Of a stretch of 64,000 nt of DNA, positions 16,013 to 26,399 are shown piece by piece. The stretch's first letter is position 1. Each line of letters opens with the position of its first letter. This stretch comes from Balneola sp. (GTDB lineage: Bacteria; Bacteroidota; Rhodothermia; Balneolales; Balneolaceae). The position numbers and the translations under genes were made by a program. The notes below the pieces were generated by a model. The model was not told the origin of the DNA, did not search any database, and saw only the letters and a program-made list of their open reading frames with translations. The stretch spans positions 190,669 to 254,668 of the forward strand of contig JAEPPZ010000004.1 of NCBI GenBank assembly GCA_017640785.1, given 5' to 3'.

Positions 16013-18022
16013 CTTTTTAGGATGGTTAAGTTCAGCTAACCCAGACGCTTTTTCTTCCTCAAGTTGCCACTCTTCAATTGTTTCTTTCTCTAGCTCTTTT
16101 AGAAATCTTGAGGGGTTTGTAAAGTAATCTCCATAAGTCGATTGTGCGAGCATAGGATAAGTGTAGTATAGCATCTCTTCTGCCCTAGTTGTTGCTACGT
16201 ACAATAATCGTAGTTCCTCATCGAGCTTTTCATCATCCTCTACTGAGTATGCAGAAGGAATGATTCCATCTAAGCATTGAATTATAAAAACATGTTTCCA
16301 CTCTAAACCTTTAGCTGAATGAATCGTACTTAATACAAGTGGTGCTTCTTCATGAACTTTTTCTTCAGTATCAACTGCGGTAGCAGAAATAGGATCGAGT
16401 GCCAGTTCTTCTAACATTTTTGAGAGTGAACTAAATCCGGTTGAAATATTAATAAAAGCTTCCAGGTCTTTTAATCTCTTTGGATAATCATCGTATCTTT
16501 TTTCACAGAAAACTCTGTAATATTCTACTATATTTTCTATTACTTCTGACACTGAGTATTCCGAGTTTTTGAAAGATTTAAGAAGCTTACTCAATGTTTC
16601 CATCTGCTTTAAGTAAGATTTACTTACTGTATCAGCCATACCAAGATCGTAAGGGTTTTTTGCCAATCTGATCCATTCAAAAAGATCTTGCGCAGTTTTA
16701 GGTCCTATTCCGTCAATTAGCATTAAAACTCTGTTCCAGGCTATAGTATCCATAGGATTAACAAGAACCCGTACGTGCGCTAATACATCTTTAATATGTG
16801 CAGCTTCAGTAAATTTCTGACCTCCAAACTTCACAAAAGGAATATTTTTCCTATTCAATTCAACTTCCAGATCGTAAGAATCTCTACCACTTCTGAATAA
16901 AACTGCAATTTCATTAAGGTCTATTTCCTGTTCTCTTAACTGTAATATCACCTGTGAAATAAAACGACTTTGATCATGTTCACTGGGCGCTTGCACCAGA
17001 GCCGGCAAGTCAGAGTCTTCTTTTTTTGAATACAGTTCTTTATCAAATTTAAAAGAAGCTTGTTTTAAAAGATTGTTAGCTGCATTTAAAACTTGTGGAG
17101 TAGATCTGTAATTTTCTTCAAGCTTTATGATCGTCGTATTATCAAAAATGTCCGGAAACTCCATTATATTTTGATGATCAGCACCACGAAATGAATAAAT
17201 ACTTTGAGCATCATCACCTACGGCCATTACATTTTTATGGACACTTGAAAATAGCTTGGTCAGGTCTGCTTGAAGCTGATTTGTATCCTGATACTCATCT
17301 ACCATTACAAATTTATGATCAGAGGCAAGTTTAATTCTTATATCTCCATGTTGTTCAAGAAGTTGCTTAGTTTTTATAAGAAGGTCATCAAAGTCCATAA
17401 CAAAGTTTTTTTCTTTGTATTCGGAATATCCAATTGCAACGTCTTCTATCTTATCTATAGATTCAGCAAATTGAGGATATTGATCCATTACAACCACTCG
17501 AAGATCTAAATGCTTATTTACAGCAGTACTGATTATTTTTAAAAGAGTATTTTTATTCGGGAAGCGTTTATTCTTTTTATGAAGATTTAGTTTGGTTCGT
17601 ACAAACTGAATGACTTCTAAAGCATCAGCTGAATCTATGATCGTAAAATTGTTGGGATATCCTATTCTTTCAGCATAACGATGAAGGATTTGGCTACAAT
17701 AAAAATGGAACGTCCCTCCTTTTACTCTTTGGCATCTGTCATCAAGAATATTGCTTGCCCTATTTAGCATTTCTTTTGCGGAACGTCTTGTAAACGTTAA
17801 TAAAAGAATATTCGATGGATCAATCCCACTTTCAACCAATCGTGCTACACGATAGACTAAAGTTCTGGTTTTTCCGGTTCCGGCTCCTGCTATGATCAAT
17901 GCCGGTCCTTTATCGAAGAATACAGCACTTAATTGCTTTTCATTAAGCAATTCTGAGTATGGAATAGAAAAATCTTCAGGGCGAAGCTTTGGCTCTTCTT
18001 TCTTTAAAACGAATTTCTTCAT
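16001..18022 (-). CDS. UvrD/PcrA-type superfamily 1 DNA helicase
   Basis: 673 residues with the SF1A motifs in order: Q motif region LNEKQLSAV, motif I AGAGTGKTRTLVYR, motif II DEYQDTN, motif III DDAQSIYSFRGAD, motif IV EENYRS, motif V STIHSAKGLEW, motif VI LLYVATTRA. It unwinds DNA 3' to 5' in repair or replication restart. It is somewhat shorter than E. coli UvrD (720). The 3' end overlaps the small membrane gene by 12 bp in a convergent arrangement. It could be called uvrD or pcrA; I cannot separate them here. Confidence 0.93.
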   Translation of the reverse strand: MKKFVLKKEEPKLRPEDFSIPYSELLNEKQLSAVFFDKGPALIIAGAGTGKTRTLVYRVARLVESGIDPSNILLLTFTRRSAKEMLNRASNILDDRCQRVKGGTFHFYCSQILHRYAERIGYPNNFTIIDSADALEVIQFVRTKLNLHKKNKRFPNKNTLLKIISTAVNKHLDLRVVVMDQYPQFAESIDKIEDVAIGYSEYKEKNFVMDFDDLLIKTKQLLEQHGDIRIKLASDHKFVMVDEYQDTNQLQADLTKLFSSVHKNVMAVGDDAQSIYSFRGADHQNIMEFPDIFDNTTIIKLEENYRSTPQVLNAANNLLKQASFKFDKELYSKKEDSDLPALVQAPSEHDQSRFISQVILQLREQEIDLNEIAVLFRSGRDSYDLEVELNRKNIPFVKFGGQKFTEAAHIKDVLAHVRVLVNPMDTIAWNRVLMLIDGIGPKTAQDLFEWIRLAKNPYDLGMADTVSKSYLKQMETLSKLLKSFKNSEYSVSEVIENIVEYYRVFCEKRYDDYPKRLKDLEAFINISTGFSSLSKMLEELALDPISATAVDTEEKVHEEAPLVLSTIHSAKGLEWKHVFIIQCLDGIIPSAYSVEDDEKLDEELRLLYVATTRAEEMLYYTYPMLAQSTYGDYFTNPSRFLKELEKETIEEWQLEEEKASGLAELNHPKKLSS

Positions 18023-18076
18023 ACATCAAAATAGCAAACTTTAACTATATGTAAAAATTATGTAATGAAGTAAAAA

Positions 18077-18107
18077 GAAAAAGCCAACCAGGATGGTCAG
18101 CTTTTAA
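18077..18107 (-). terminator. Probable terminator after the outer membrane barrel gene
   Basis: AAAAGC and GCTTTT flank a short inner ACC/GGT pairing with a small CA/CA bulge. On the minus strand the hairpin is followed by CTTTTTCTTTTTA. It lies 19 bp below the stop of the barrel gene at 18126 and above the helicase start, so it separates the two transcripts. Confidence 0.6.
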
Positions 18108-18125
18108 AGAGTTTTGATATAAATA

Positions 18126-19388
18126 TCAGAATGTAGGATTTAATCTAACCCAAAGAGAAGTAAACCCGTCAGAACCTGCTATCGGTGTAGCAACTTCGAT
18201 TCTGACAAATCCTGTTCCAATACCGGCTCCAATGTTATGAGTTAGTGTCTTAACTCCTAATGACTCAAATCCTGAAAAGGGATCATTAGAATTTGAGTTC
18301 ACAAAGTCGGTCCAACCAGAATCCAAAAACAGTGTTAAGTAAAGACCATCTATTTCTAGCTCACCATCATCATAGTCCCATAGATCACCAAAAACTACCT
18401 CTGCGTTACTCATAAACATTCTGTTTCCTCTGTAGAACTTATATCCTGTAGCGCGTAGCGAGCCAATTCCACCTAAAGCGAAATTCTTAAATTCGGGTAC
18501 TTCACCTGTGATCGAACCAGCTTTAACTCTCAATTTAAAAAGAGTATGATCATCAAGTTTTAAGTAGTTTAGAGTAGTTATCTCAAATTTATTATAGTTG
18601 AAATCATTAGCAAAACCTGCATCAGAAAGCTCAGCCTCTGCTAAAAACTTACTGGTTATAATTCCTTTTGTATAACCTTTCTTGTTTAAGGTAAGTCTCA
18701 GGCCAATACTTTCCTGATCGATGATATCTGTTGAAGGGTCAATTGCAGGATTTAATCGTCCTATATTCCCATCTCCAAAAAATGAATACTCCGTGTTATT
18801 TTCTAAGGTACTGTAAGTAGTGTAATTATAACTGGCGCCAAAGCTTATCAGCCTTCCAAGATTAATTTCAGAAAACACTCCATAACCCTCAGCTTTATAA
18901 TAGTCGTGGTAATCATACCCGGCTACTAATGTAGTGATAGAATTTTCAGAAAGCCCTGTTCTCCAGAGATCATTAGTAGTAGAACTACTCGTTAATTCTC
19001 CCCCAAATAAAATCCAATTACCAAATATTTTAGTAGCGGACGCCCTGTATTGCCAATCCTTTTGACCGGTTGAGTATCCTATGAATCCATCAAAATCAAC
19101 TCCACCAATATTTAAAATTTCAGAGTTGGGATCAGCAAAATCTGAACCTACACCAACAAAAAGTGCATCCACTCTATTATATCTTATTGATTGAAGAGTT
19201 GGTAAATATCGATAAGCACCGAATTGATTATCATACTCATATTCATCGAATAAATCGTAATGAAGACCATTCGTTTGATAAAAGACTTTGTGATTAGTGT
19301 GAGGGTAATTAGTTCTATAATTTTGAGCAGAAGCTGAATAGCTGATTACCGTTACAATCAAAAAAGAGAGAATTGATTTCTGTTTCAT
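18126..19388 (-). CDS. Outer membrane beta-barrel protein (Omp85/surface-antigen type)
   Basis: 420 residues. A signal peptide (ILSFLIVTVISYSASAQ) is followed by a strand-rich region with alternating aromatics. The segment GGIGSLRATGYKFYRG (about residues 308-323) resembles the Omp85 L6-loop motif (V/I-R-G-F/Y), and the protein ends with a terminal Phe (RLNPTF), as barrel proteins do. No POTRA domains are seen; the short periplasmic N-terminus may carry another function. A solitary barrel of the BamA/TamA or patatin-barrel group is likely. It has its own terminator downstream. Confidence 0.7.
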   Translation of the reverse strand: MKQKSILSFLIVTVISYSASAQNYRTNYPHTNHKVFYQTNGLHYDLFDEYEYDNQFGAYRYLPTLQSIRYNRVDALFVGVGSDFADPNSEILNIGGVDFDGFIGYSTGQKDWQYRASATKIFGNWILFGGELTSSSTTNDLWRTGLSENSITTLVAGYDYHDYYKAEGYGVFSEINLGRLISFGASYNYTTYSTLENNTEYSFFGDGNIGRLNPAIDPSTDIIDQESIGLRLTLNKKGYTKGIITSKFLAEAELSDAGFANDFNYNKFEITTLNYLKLDDHTLFKLRVKAGSITGEVPEFKNFALGGIGSLRATGYKFYRGNRMFMSNAEVVFGDLWDYDDGELEIDGLYLTLFLDSGWTDFVNSNSNDPFSGFESLGVKTLTHNIGAGIGTGFVRIEVATPIAGSDGFTSLWVRLNPTF

Positions 19389-19498
19389 AACTAATTCTAC
19401 TTAAGTTAGAGGATATAACAATTAACTTAATTCTGAGCAAATTTCAAAAATTTCCACTTGATTCTAATAATTTGAAAGATAAACTGAACCATTCATAT

Positions 19499-20035
19499 TT
19501 AAGAGAATACTGAAATCAAAAAGGATATATGATCATTCAGTTCTTTATTGATGAGTTCAGCACCTTTTTTAATGTCACCTCTGGGTACACTTTCAGCGAA
19601 TTTTAAAGTTTTAAGTTTTTTATTTACCGATTTCACTTTCATTCCTTCAAAACCGGTAGGCCGCATCAATGACACTGCATGCATAAATCCCGAAAGCTCA
19701 TCACAAGCAAAGAGATATCGTTCAATTTCTGTTTCAGGAACTTTACCAGTTCTCTCAGGTGCATGAGCTTTAATGGCATCGATAATTTCTTTTGAATAAT
19801 TATGAGCTGGTAAAATATCTTTTATTGCTTTATTCGGATGTTCATCCGGAAATTTTTCCCAATCGAGATCGTGGAGTAGTCCTGCTGTCCACCACTCTTC
19901 AACTACGCTAGCTTCTTTTCCTAGTTCTGTTGCATATGCTTCCATTGCTTTTGCAACCATTTTAGAATGATGCAATAGGCTCTCTCCTTTTATATATTGA
20001 TTTAAAAGGTCTATAGATTCATTTCTGTTTGGCAT
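19499..20035 (-). CDS. HD-domain phosphohydrolase
   Basis: 178 residues, cytoplasmic. The metal-binding HD signature is complete: H (LLHHSKMVAKAM), HD (GLLHDLDWEK), and later His/Asp residues (KAHAPERTG and CDELSGF). Close relatives in many genomes are annotated as HD domain or HDIG-type hydrolases acting on nucleotides, with the substrate unknown. It is leftward, alone, and divergent from tdk with 144 bp between. Confidence 0.85.
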   Translation of the reverse strand: MPNRNESIDLLNQYIKGESLLHHSKMVAKAMEAYATELGKEASVVEEWWTAGLLHDLDWEKFPDEHPNKAIKDILPAHNYSKEIIDAIKAHAPERTGKVPETEIERYLFACDELSGFMHAVSLMRPTGFEGMKVKSVNKKLKTLKFAESVPRGDIKKGAELINKELNDHISFLISVFS

Positions 20036-20179
20036 AATGGTTTCTTATTTAGCTTTTTTCAGATAGAAAGTCAGAGTTATATATTAATCTAACATCTAAA
20101 TATCAGATTTCCTTTCCTTTTGTTATTCGCCCTAATATATTACAACGATTGGCAATCTCTCTAAAAGAAGATAAAATTG

Positions 20180-20836
20180 ATGATTAATGAACCCTCGTTT
20201 GCTCCCAGAGAATATGGATGGATTGAAGTTGTTTGTGGAGGAATGTTTAGTGGAAAAACGGAAGAACTGATACGTAGGGCTAAACGAGCTCATATAGCGG
20301 GCCAGGAAGTTGTAGTTGTAAAACCGGCTATTGATAAAAGATATAGTGATACAGAAGTTGTCTCGCATAATGAAACTGCACTCCCAAGTATTTTGGTGGA
20401 CACTGCAGATCAGATCGTATTACTCACATCTAGTGCCAAAGTAGTTTGTATTGACGAAGCTCAATTCTTTGATGAAAGAATAGTTGATATTGTAAATGTG
20501 CTCGCTAATGATGGCAAAAGAGTTATAGTAGCCGGTCTGGATATGGATTTCGAAGGCAAACCCTTTGGACCTATGCCTTATCTTTTAGCTGTTGCAGAAT
20601 ATGTTACAAAGCTCCATGCTGTTTGTGCGGAAAGTGGTACAATGGCAAATTTCTCTCAAAGAGTAATCGAAGATACAAACAAAGTATTAGTCGGTGAGTA
20701 TGATGCCTATGAGCCTCGTGCCAGGCACTGTTTCCGTCCCTCTGTAGATAGAAGGCGCGGGAGGCCGATCAGACCGTTTTTACAACCAAAAGTCGCACCT
20801 CAGGAAGAAGATAATTTAAACTTAGAAAACTCTTAA
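20180..20836 (+). CDS. tdk: Thymidine kinase, type II
   Basis: 218 residues from ATG 20180; the TTG at 20177 is less likely. It has the P-loop GGMFSGKTEELIRR, the DEAQFF motif and the lasso region. It phosphorylates thymidine with ATP in salvage. Unusually, two of the four structural zinc cysteines are missing: the usual CxxC reads CAES and the usual CRxC reads ARHC, so the lasso probably binds no zinc or binds it differently. Its stop overlaps the nucleoside transporter start (TAATG), giving an import and phosphorylation pair. Confidence 0.93.
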   Translation: MINEPSFAPREYGWIEVVCGGMFSGKTEELIRRAKRAHIAGQEVVVVKPAIDKRYSDTEVVSHNETALPSILVDTADQIVLLTSSAKVVCIDEAQFFDERIVDIVNVLANDGKRVIVAGLDMDFEGKPFGPMPYLLAVAEYVTKLHAVCAESGTMANFSQRVIEDTNKVLVGEYDAYEPRARHCFRPSVDRRRGRPIRPFLQPKVAPQEEDNLNLENS

Positions 20837-22167
20837 TGGAAAATATATTACGTGGGATACTTGGAATGGTAGCAATTATTGGAATTGCTTTTCTGTTCTC
20901 AAATAACAAAAAAAGAATTAACTGGCGTTTAGTAGGAACAGGACTCAGTATCCAATTTATTTTAGCCGTTTTCATTCTTAAATCTGAACGGCTCGAAGAA
21001 TTCTTTTCACCACTAGGTTGGCCAAAATTACTTTTTAAACAAATTGCGAGTTTCTTTGTTATTGTTTTGCAATATACAACCGAAGGAGCTTCTTTCTTGT
21101 TTAGCTTTCTCGGAAAAGGTCCGGAATATCAGGAAAGTTTGGGGGTAATATTTGCGTTTCAGGTTTTACCTACCATTATCTTTTTTGCTTCCTTAACCGC
21201 CCTTCTCTATCATTATGGGGTGCTGCAATTTATAGTAAGAGTACTATCAAAAGGTATGCAGAAATTGCTTGGAACTTCAGGAGCTGAAACATTATCGGTT
21301 ATTTCTAATATTTTCGTAGGACAAACAGAAGCGCCTTTAGTTATCAAGCCTTTCATAAGTAAAATGACCAAGTCTGAACTACTCGCTGTTATGACAGGCG
21401 GAATGGCAACAATAGCCGGAGGGGTTATGGCGGCTTATGTGGCTATGCTTGGGACCTCGTTTGCAGTTGCAAATGGACTTGAGATACAAGTTGCTCAACA
21501 GTTGTTTGCTGAACGATTATTAGGTGCTAGTTTGATGGCTGCCCCTGCTGCATTGGTAATTGCAAAAATACTTTATCCCGAAACTGAAGAAGCTGCCACT
21601 GCTGGAGATGTATCAATTACAGTAGAAAAAACAGATGCAAACGGTATCGATGCTGCTGCTACCGGAGCTAGCGTAGGTTTAAAACTAGCTTTAAATGTAG
21701 GCGCTATGTTATTGGCGTTCATTGCATTACTAGCAATGTTTAATGGATTTTTCGGTTGGGTTTCTGACTTAACAGGTTTAACAAGTTTGCTGGGATCCCA
21801 ATTGAGTATCGAAATGGTTTTAGGTTGGATTCTCGCTCCCATCGCCTGGATAATTGGTGTTGAATGGGCAGACGCAACTACAATGGGAAGTTTAATAGGT
21901 ACTAAAATTGTTTTGAATGAGTTTGTTGCATATCTCAAATTAGCAGATGAAGTATCCGCAGCAAATATTTCACCCAAAACTATAGCAATGGCAACTTTTG
22001 CGCTATGTGGTTTTGCTAATTTTTCTTCAATCGCAATTCAGATTGGTGGAATTGGAGGTATTGCTCCGGACAGAAAATCTGACTTGGCTAAATTTGGTTT
22101 AAAAGCTGTTTTTGCCGGTACAATGGCAACAATGATGACAGCAACTATTGCAGGAATGCTTTTTTAA
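20836..22167 (+). CDS. nupC: Concentrative nucleoside transporter (NupC/CNT)
   Basis: 443 residues with about 10 membrane helices. The CNT signatures GQTEAPLVIKP and GGMATIAGGVMAAYVAMLGT (nucleoside-binding core) are present, and the C-terminal CGFANFSSIAIQIGGIGG motif matches the family. It brings in nucleosides with Na+ or H+. A soluble, charged loop (about residues 250-275, with TEEAATAGDVS) lies between helices. It starts inside the tdk stop codon, so its supply of thymidine to Tdk is strongly suggested. The downstream PPIase gene follows after 35 bp. Confidence 0.93.
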   Translation: MENILRGILGMVAIIGIAFLFSNNKKRINWRLVGTGLSIQFILAVFILKSERLEEFFSPLGWPKLLFKQIASFFVIVLQYTTEGASFLFSFLGKGPEYQESLGVIFAFQVLPTIIFFASLTALLYHYGVLQFIVRVLSKGMQKLLGTSGAETLSVISNIFVGQTEAPLVIKPFISKMTKSELLAVMTGGMATIAGGVMAAYVAMLGTSFAVANGLEIQVAQQLFAERLLGASLMAAPAALVIAKILYPETEEAATAGDVSITVEKTDANGIDAAATGASVGLKLALNVGAMLLAFIALLAMFNGFFGWVSDLTGLTSLLGSQLSIEMVLGWILAPIAWIIGVEWADATTMGSLIGTKIVLNEFVAYLKLADEVSAANISPKTIAMATFALCGFANFSSIAIQIGGIGGIAPDRKSDLAKFGLKAVFAGTMATMMTATIAGMLF

Positions 22168-22202
22168 AAACAAAGACTAACATCAAAAATATAATTTCTT
22201 AA

Positions 22203-24134
22203 ATGAACGGACTAGATAGAAAGCTAGGCTTATGCCTTTTAATTATTTCAATTTGTTCAACTCTTTCAATTTCTCAATCTAAAAACGATAAAACTGTTGT
22301 TGGAACGGTCGGGAAAGAAAAGATTACTTATGGTGAGCTTAAAGCGAATGTAAACACATTACCAAACAGTTCTCCCTCGCTTCAAGAATTGGAAGATTTT
22401 TTACCCATCTATCTGGAGTATAAAGCGAAAATTCAGTTCGCTGAAAAAGAAGGTATCATGAATGATATGCAACTTCTGAGTGAACTGGAGCAATACTCAA
22501 AACAAGCATCCTACTCTCACTGGTTAGAAAACAAAATTAAAGAGACGGAGTTTGAAAAGTATTACGACAGAGCTTCAAATGAACTTAAGAGTGAACACTT
22601 ATTAATTGCATTAAATAATAACGCATCACCGGAAGATACTCTTGAAGCCTATCAAAAATTAATTGAAGCTCGCAATAAATTTCTTAATGGAACTGATTTT
22701 TCAGAGCTTGATCGCCAATATTCGAGTACTCAAAATGGACGTTCGATGGGTGGTGACCTCCCCTGGTTTAGTATAGGAACTACCGTAAAAGAATTTGAAG
22801 ATCAGATATTCAGTTTAAAAATTGGCGAGGTTTCTATGCCATTCAGAACTCAATTCGGTTACCATATTGTTCACCTTCAGGATAAAAGACCAAGAACATT
22901 ATCCCGTGAAGTATCTCATATATTTACCCGTGCAGGATCTCAAGAGTCTAAAGAAAAAATTGATACTGCATTTGATAAACTGGAACAAGGTTGGCCTTGG
23001 AGCGAAGTTGTATTAGAATTTAGTGATGACGGTCTGTCTGCTCCAAACGGAGGAAGAATAGGATGGGTAAATTATGGTAGATATCAAACTGGTTTTGTTG
23101 ACTCTGTAATGGCACTGGATACCGAAATAGATTATTCTAAACCAATACAAACATCTTATGGGTATCACATCTTCCGAATCGATTCTGTGCAATCTTTCGG
23201 AAATGAAGAAGAGAAAAAGAAAACGTATATGAAAGAGTTTTTAGATTCTCCAAATTTCAAAAAAAGTAATTCATTTGTTATTAATTGGTTGATGAATAAT
23301 TATAGGAACAGTGTGAATCAGCTGGTTTTGGAAAATTTCAATACCAAAATTGCTCAGTCTGATACTCTTAAGATCAGTAATATCGAATTTCCTGAGACTA
23401 ATACAAACCTTTTCAGCTTTAGAGATTACAAGTTTACAGATACGGATTATCATAATTATCTGGATGCAACTCATCCTGAAGCATCTGCGAAATCATATTC
23501 AGATAAATGGTTTAGTGATTTTAAGACTTATGCTATAGATAGTGTACTAGTGAAACTTACGGTTTCTGAATTTCCTGAATTTCAGAAAACACTGGATAAT
23601 TATCAGAAAGGTTTGGCTGTATATCAAGTGAATGACACCTACTTATGGAGCGCTGCTACAGTTGATACGTCTGAATTAGTAAAGATCTACGAAAATAATG
23701 AGGCTGAATATTCTTTCCCGAAAAGACATTTTTACTATCTCTTAAGCTCGTTTGCGGATACTTCGCTAGCTAAAGGTATAGATTTCATTAAGAATGGAAA
23801 TCACCCGGATAGTTTAAGGTCTTATTACCCTAGAGTGTCAGTAGTTAAAGATTCTACAGGTGTTTTTACTGATGATCCATTTGATAAATTAGAGCAAATG
23901 AATCCGGGTAGCTTTTCTGAACCTTTTGATTATAGACAGAGAACAGCGGTCTTTTACTTAAAAGAAGTTTTACCATCACGTAAAATGACTTTTGAAGAAG
24001 CATTTAATCGATTACTGGCAAGTTATCAACCTAAAAGAGAAGCTCTTTGGTTAAATGAACTAAAGAAAAGATTTAAAATTAAAGCCGATTACAAAAAATT
24101 ACGAAACGCTTTTAAAAATGATGAAAATCTATAG
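22203..24134 (+). CDS. Periplasmic peptidyl-prolyl isomerase with two parvulin domains
   Basis: 643 residues with a signal sequence (LCLLIISICSTLSIS). After a SurA-like N-terminal region, two rotamase modules follow: about 125-235 (LPWFSIGTTVKEFEDQIFSL, then FGYHIVHLQD) and about 238-345 (GRIGWVNYGRYQTGFVDSVM, then YGYHIFRID). Both end with the parvulin GYHI motif. A long C-terminal helical part resembles a chaperone domain. It probably helps fold outer membrane or secreted proteins. It is the first of three related genes in the operon; the next gene begins directly after the stop. Confidence 0.88.
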   Translation: MNGLDRKLGLCLLIISICSTLSISQSKNDKTVVGTVGKEKITYGELKANVNTLPNSSPSLQELEDFLPIYLEYKAKIQFAEKEGIMNDMQLLSELEQYSKQASYSHWLENKIKETEFEKYYDRASNELKSEHLLIALNNNASPEDTLEAYQKLIEARNKFLNGTDFSELDRQYSSTQNGRSMGGDLPWFSIGTTVKEFEDQIFSLKIGEVSMPFRTQFGYHIVHLQDKRPRTLSREVSHIFTRAGSQESKEKIDTAFDKLEQGWPWSEVVLEFSDDGLSAPNGGRIGWVNYGRYQTGFVDSVMALDTEIDYSKPIQTSYGYHIFRIDSVQSFGNEEEKKKTYMKEFLDSPNFKKSNSFVINWLMNNYRNSVNQLVLENFNTKIAQSDTLKISNIEFPETNTNLFSFRDYKFTDTDYHNYLDATHPEASAKSYSDKWFSDFKTYAIDSVLVKLTVSEFPEFQKTLDNYQKGLAVYQVNDTYLWSAATVDTSELVKIYENNEAEYSFPKRHFYYLLSSFADTSLAKGIDFIKNGNHPDSLRSYYPRVSVVKDSTGVFTDDPFDKLEQMNPGSFSEPFDYRQRTAVFYLKEVLPSRKMTFEEAFNRLLASYQPKREALWLNELKKRFKIKADYKKLRNAFKNDENL

Positions 24135-25028
24135 ATGAAATCTTTGTTGTATACGATACTATTCGGTTCACTTTTTATAGGTTGTAAAACAAACCAAAAC
24201 TCCGATAATATTATATTAGTTGAAGTAAATGGATCTGTTTTAACTATGGAGGAAGCTAAAGCCAGTATCCCCTCGAGTGAATTCGAATCAGATAGTGTAT
24301 CAGCATACAATAATTTCATTGAAAAGTGGATAGAAAAGCAATTGATACTTCAGGAGTCAGAACGCTTGAAAATCCCGGATTCACCCGAGATTAAAAAAAG
24401 GATTGAAAGAGCTAAGCAAGATATGATCGCTATTTCATTTCAGGAAGTTGTTTTAAATAACTTGAATAGTGAGATCATCGTTACTGATGAAGAAGTTCAG
24501 GATTATTATCAGCAAAATAAGGATCAGTTTCTATTGGATGAACGGTATGTCCGGTTCCGTCATCTTATTGCTTCATCACTAACAGACGCACAAAATGCTA
24601 AAAGAGATCTTATGCAAGGTCATACTTGGGAAAGAGTAGCTCAAAGTTATTCTCTTCAACCTGAAATGGTTATTAAAAACGCATCTCGTTTTTGGCCGGA
24701 ATCAAATGCGTTAAAGGAATTTGATACTTTAAACCGTTATTTAAGACTCATTGGTGTATCTGAAATTTCGATTATCGAAAACATTAACGGGAAGTACCAT
24801 TTTGTTCAGTTACTTGAAGAAAAGGCCGTTGGTGAACATCCCGATTTGGAATGGTTATTAATTCAAATAAAAGAATGGTTAATACTCGAAAAAAAACGCA
24901 TTGCTTACAATACCTATGTAAAGAATCTTTATCTTGCAGCAGAAGCGAATAATGAAATACGTACTTACAACGTTCTACCAAATAATATTAATAAGGAAAT
25001 TACTTCCGATTCATTGAACTCAAATTAA
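24135..25028 (+). CDS. SurA-like lipoprotein with degenerate parvulin domain
   Basis: 297 residues. A lipobox (LFGSLFIGC, Cys at about residue 17) predicts a lipid anchor. The N-terminal part (LVEVNGSVLTMEEAK) matches the start of SurA/PpiC chaperone domains. The central region begins like a parvulin domain (RYVRFRHLIASS), but the usual GGDLGW block and FGYHII end are replaced (KYHFVQLLEEK), so isomerase activity is doubtful. A chaperone-only role is inferred. It is spaced by 0 and 3 bp from its neighbours. Confidence 0.75.
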   Translation: MKSLLYTILFGSLFIGCKTNQNSDNIILVEVNGSVLTMEEAKASIPSSEFESDSVSAYNNFIEKWIEKQLILQESERLKIPDSPEIKKRIERAKQDMIAISFQEVVLNNLNSEIIVTDEEVQDYYQQNKDQFLLDERYVRFRHLIASSLTDAQNAKRDLMQGHTWERVAQSYSLQPEMVIKNASRFWPESNALKEFDTLNRYLRLIGVSEISIIENINGKYHFVQLLEEKAVGEHPDLEWLLIQIKEWLILEKKRIAYNTYVKNLYLAAEANNEIRTYNVLPNNINKEITSDSLNSN

Positions 25029-25031
25029 ATA

Positions 25032-26399
25032 ATGAGATATTTAAAACTAATTTTACTTCTGTCATTTTTAACCCCTGTTTCTGTTTTTGCTCAACAGAAA
25101 AACTCTCCTCAGTCAGCTGATAAAATTGTAGCATTGGTTAACGACCAAATTATACTCAAGTCTGACATTGACCAGAGCGTATCAGACTATATAAGGCAAG
25201 CTAGTTTTAACCAACAAAATGTTACTTTCACAAAAGAACTTTGGTATTCTTTTTTGGAATCTGAAATTGACAATAAATTATTATTGGAAAAGGCTAAAAT
25301 TGATTCCGTTACGATTTCTGACGAACAAGTTAATCAGCAAATGGATGCCAGAGTATCCCAGTTAATTCAACAAGCAGGTAGTGAGCAAGCTCTCGAAGAT
25401 GCTTTTGGTAAGTCAATTATCCAACTTAAGGCTGATTTCAGAGATAATTTCAGACAGCAGATGACTGCAAATCAAATGCAGCAGATCAAGTTCAGCGAAA
25501 TACAAATCACAAGACCTGAAGTAAAAGAGTTTTTTGAAGCTATTCCCAAAGACTCCCTCCCCACTATTCCGGAACAAGTTGCTCTATCTCATATAGTAAA
25601 ACTACCAAAACCAAAAACTGATGCTAAAGATGTTTCGTTAAAATTTGCTGAATCTCTAAGAGACTCTGTTCTTAATCATGGTGTAGCATTTGAGGAATTA
25701 GCAAAACGACATGGTATGGATGGATCAGCTGAACGTGGGGGACAACTTCCAATGATGGGATTGAACGAATTAGTATCTGAATATTCAGCAGCAGCAGCGG
25801 CCTTGCAACCTGGTCAAATATCCGAAGTAGTTGAAACTGAATTTGGGTTTCATATCATCAGATTGGACGAAAGAGTTGGAAACAGAATTAAAACAAGTCA
25901 CATCCTTATTAGAATTGATGCTGAGCAGCTTGATGACGAAACCGCTATACAAGAGTTGACTATAATTAGAGATAGCCTGCTAAACAATGAAAATCTTACA
26001 TTTTCAGGGATGGCAATCAGAAATAGCGAAGACCCTTCTACTTCTAAATCCGGAGGTAAAATTGTTGATGTACAAACGGGAGAACGACTTATTCCATTAA
26101 ACAGACTGGATCCTTCACTATACCGTATTGTATTATTGATGGATGAAATAGGATCTATTTCTGAACCTAAGCTCTTTAACCCTAACAATGCTAACGCTGG
26201 AAAAGCTTACCGTATAGTTCGCTTGGATAGGCAAATTCCGGAGCATGTTGCTAATTTAGACGTTGATTATCAGAGAATTAAAAATATTGCTCTTCAACAA
26301 AAGCAGACAAGAATATTTCAGCAATGGTTACGTGAACTACGTGAAGAAATATATGTAGAGTACAGAATTCCTAAACTAGAATCGGTAGTAGCAAGGTAA
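25032..26399 (+). CDS. surA: Periplasmic chaperone/PPIase SurA
   Basis: 455 residues. A signal peptide ends near FAQQK. A SurA N-terminal domain ([17 protein letters not shown]) is followed by parvulin domain 1 ([13 protein letters not shown], then [13 protein letters not shown], then [10 protein letters not shown]) and domain 2 ([11 protein letters not shown], then [13 protein letters not shown], and a weak C-terminal end). The length is close to E. coli SurA (428). It assists outer membrane protein folding in the periplasm. Its stop overlaps the moxR start (TAATG). Confidence 0.9.
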   Translation: MRYLKLILLLSFLTPVSVFAQQKNSPQSADKIVALVNDQIILKSDIDQSVSDYIRQASFNQQNVTFTKELWYSFLESEIDNKLLLEKAKIDSVTISDEQVNQQMDARVSQLIQQAGSEQALEDAFGKSIIQLKADFRDNFRQQMTANQMQQIKFSEIQITRPEVKEFFEAIPKDSLPTIPEQVALSHIVKLPKPKTDAKDVSLKFAESLRDSVLNHGVAFEELAKRHGMDGSAERGGQLPMMGLNELVSEYSAAAAALQPGQISEVVETEFGFHIIRLDERVGNRIKTSHILIRIDAEQLDDETAIQELTIIRDSLLNNENLTFSGMAIRNSEDPSTSKSGGKIVDVQTGERLIPLNRLDPSLYRIVLLMDEIGSISEPKLFNPNNANAGKAYRIVRLDRQIPEHVANLDVDYQRIKNIALQQKQTRIFQQWLRELREEIYVEYRIPKLESVVAR

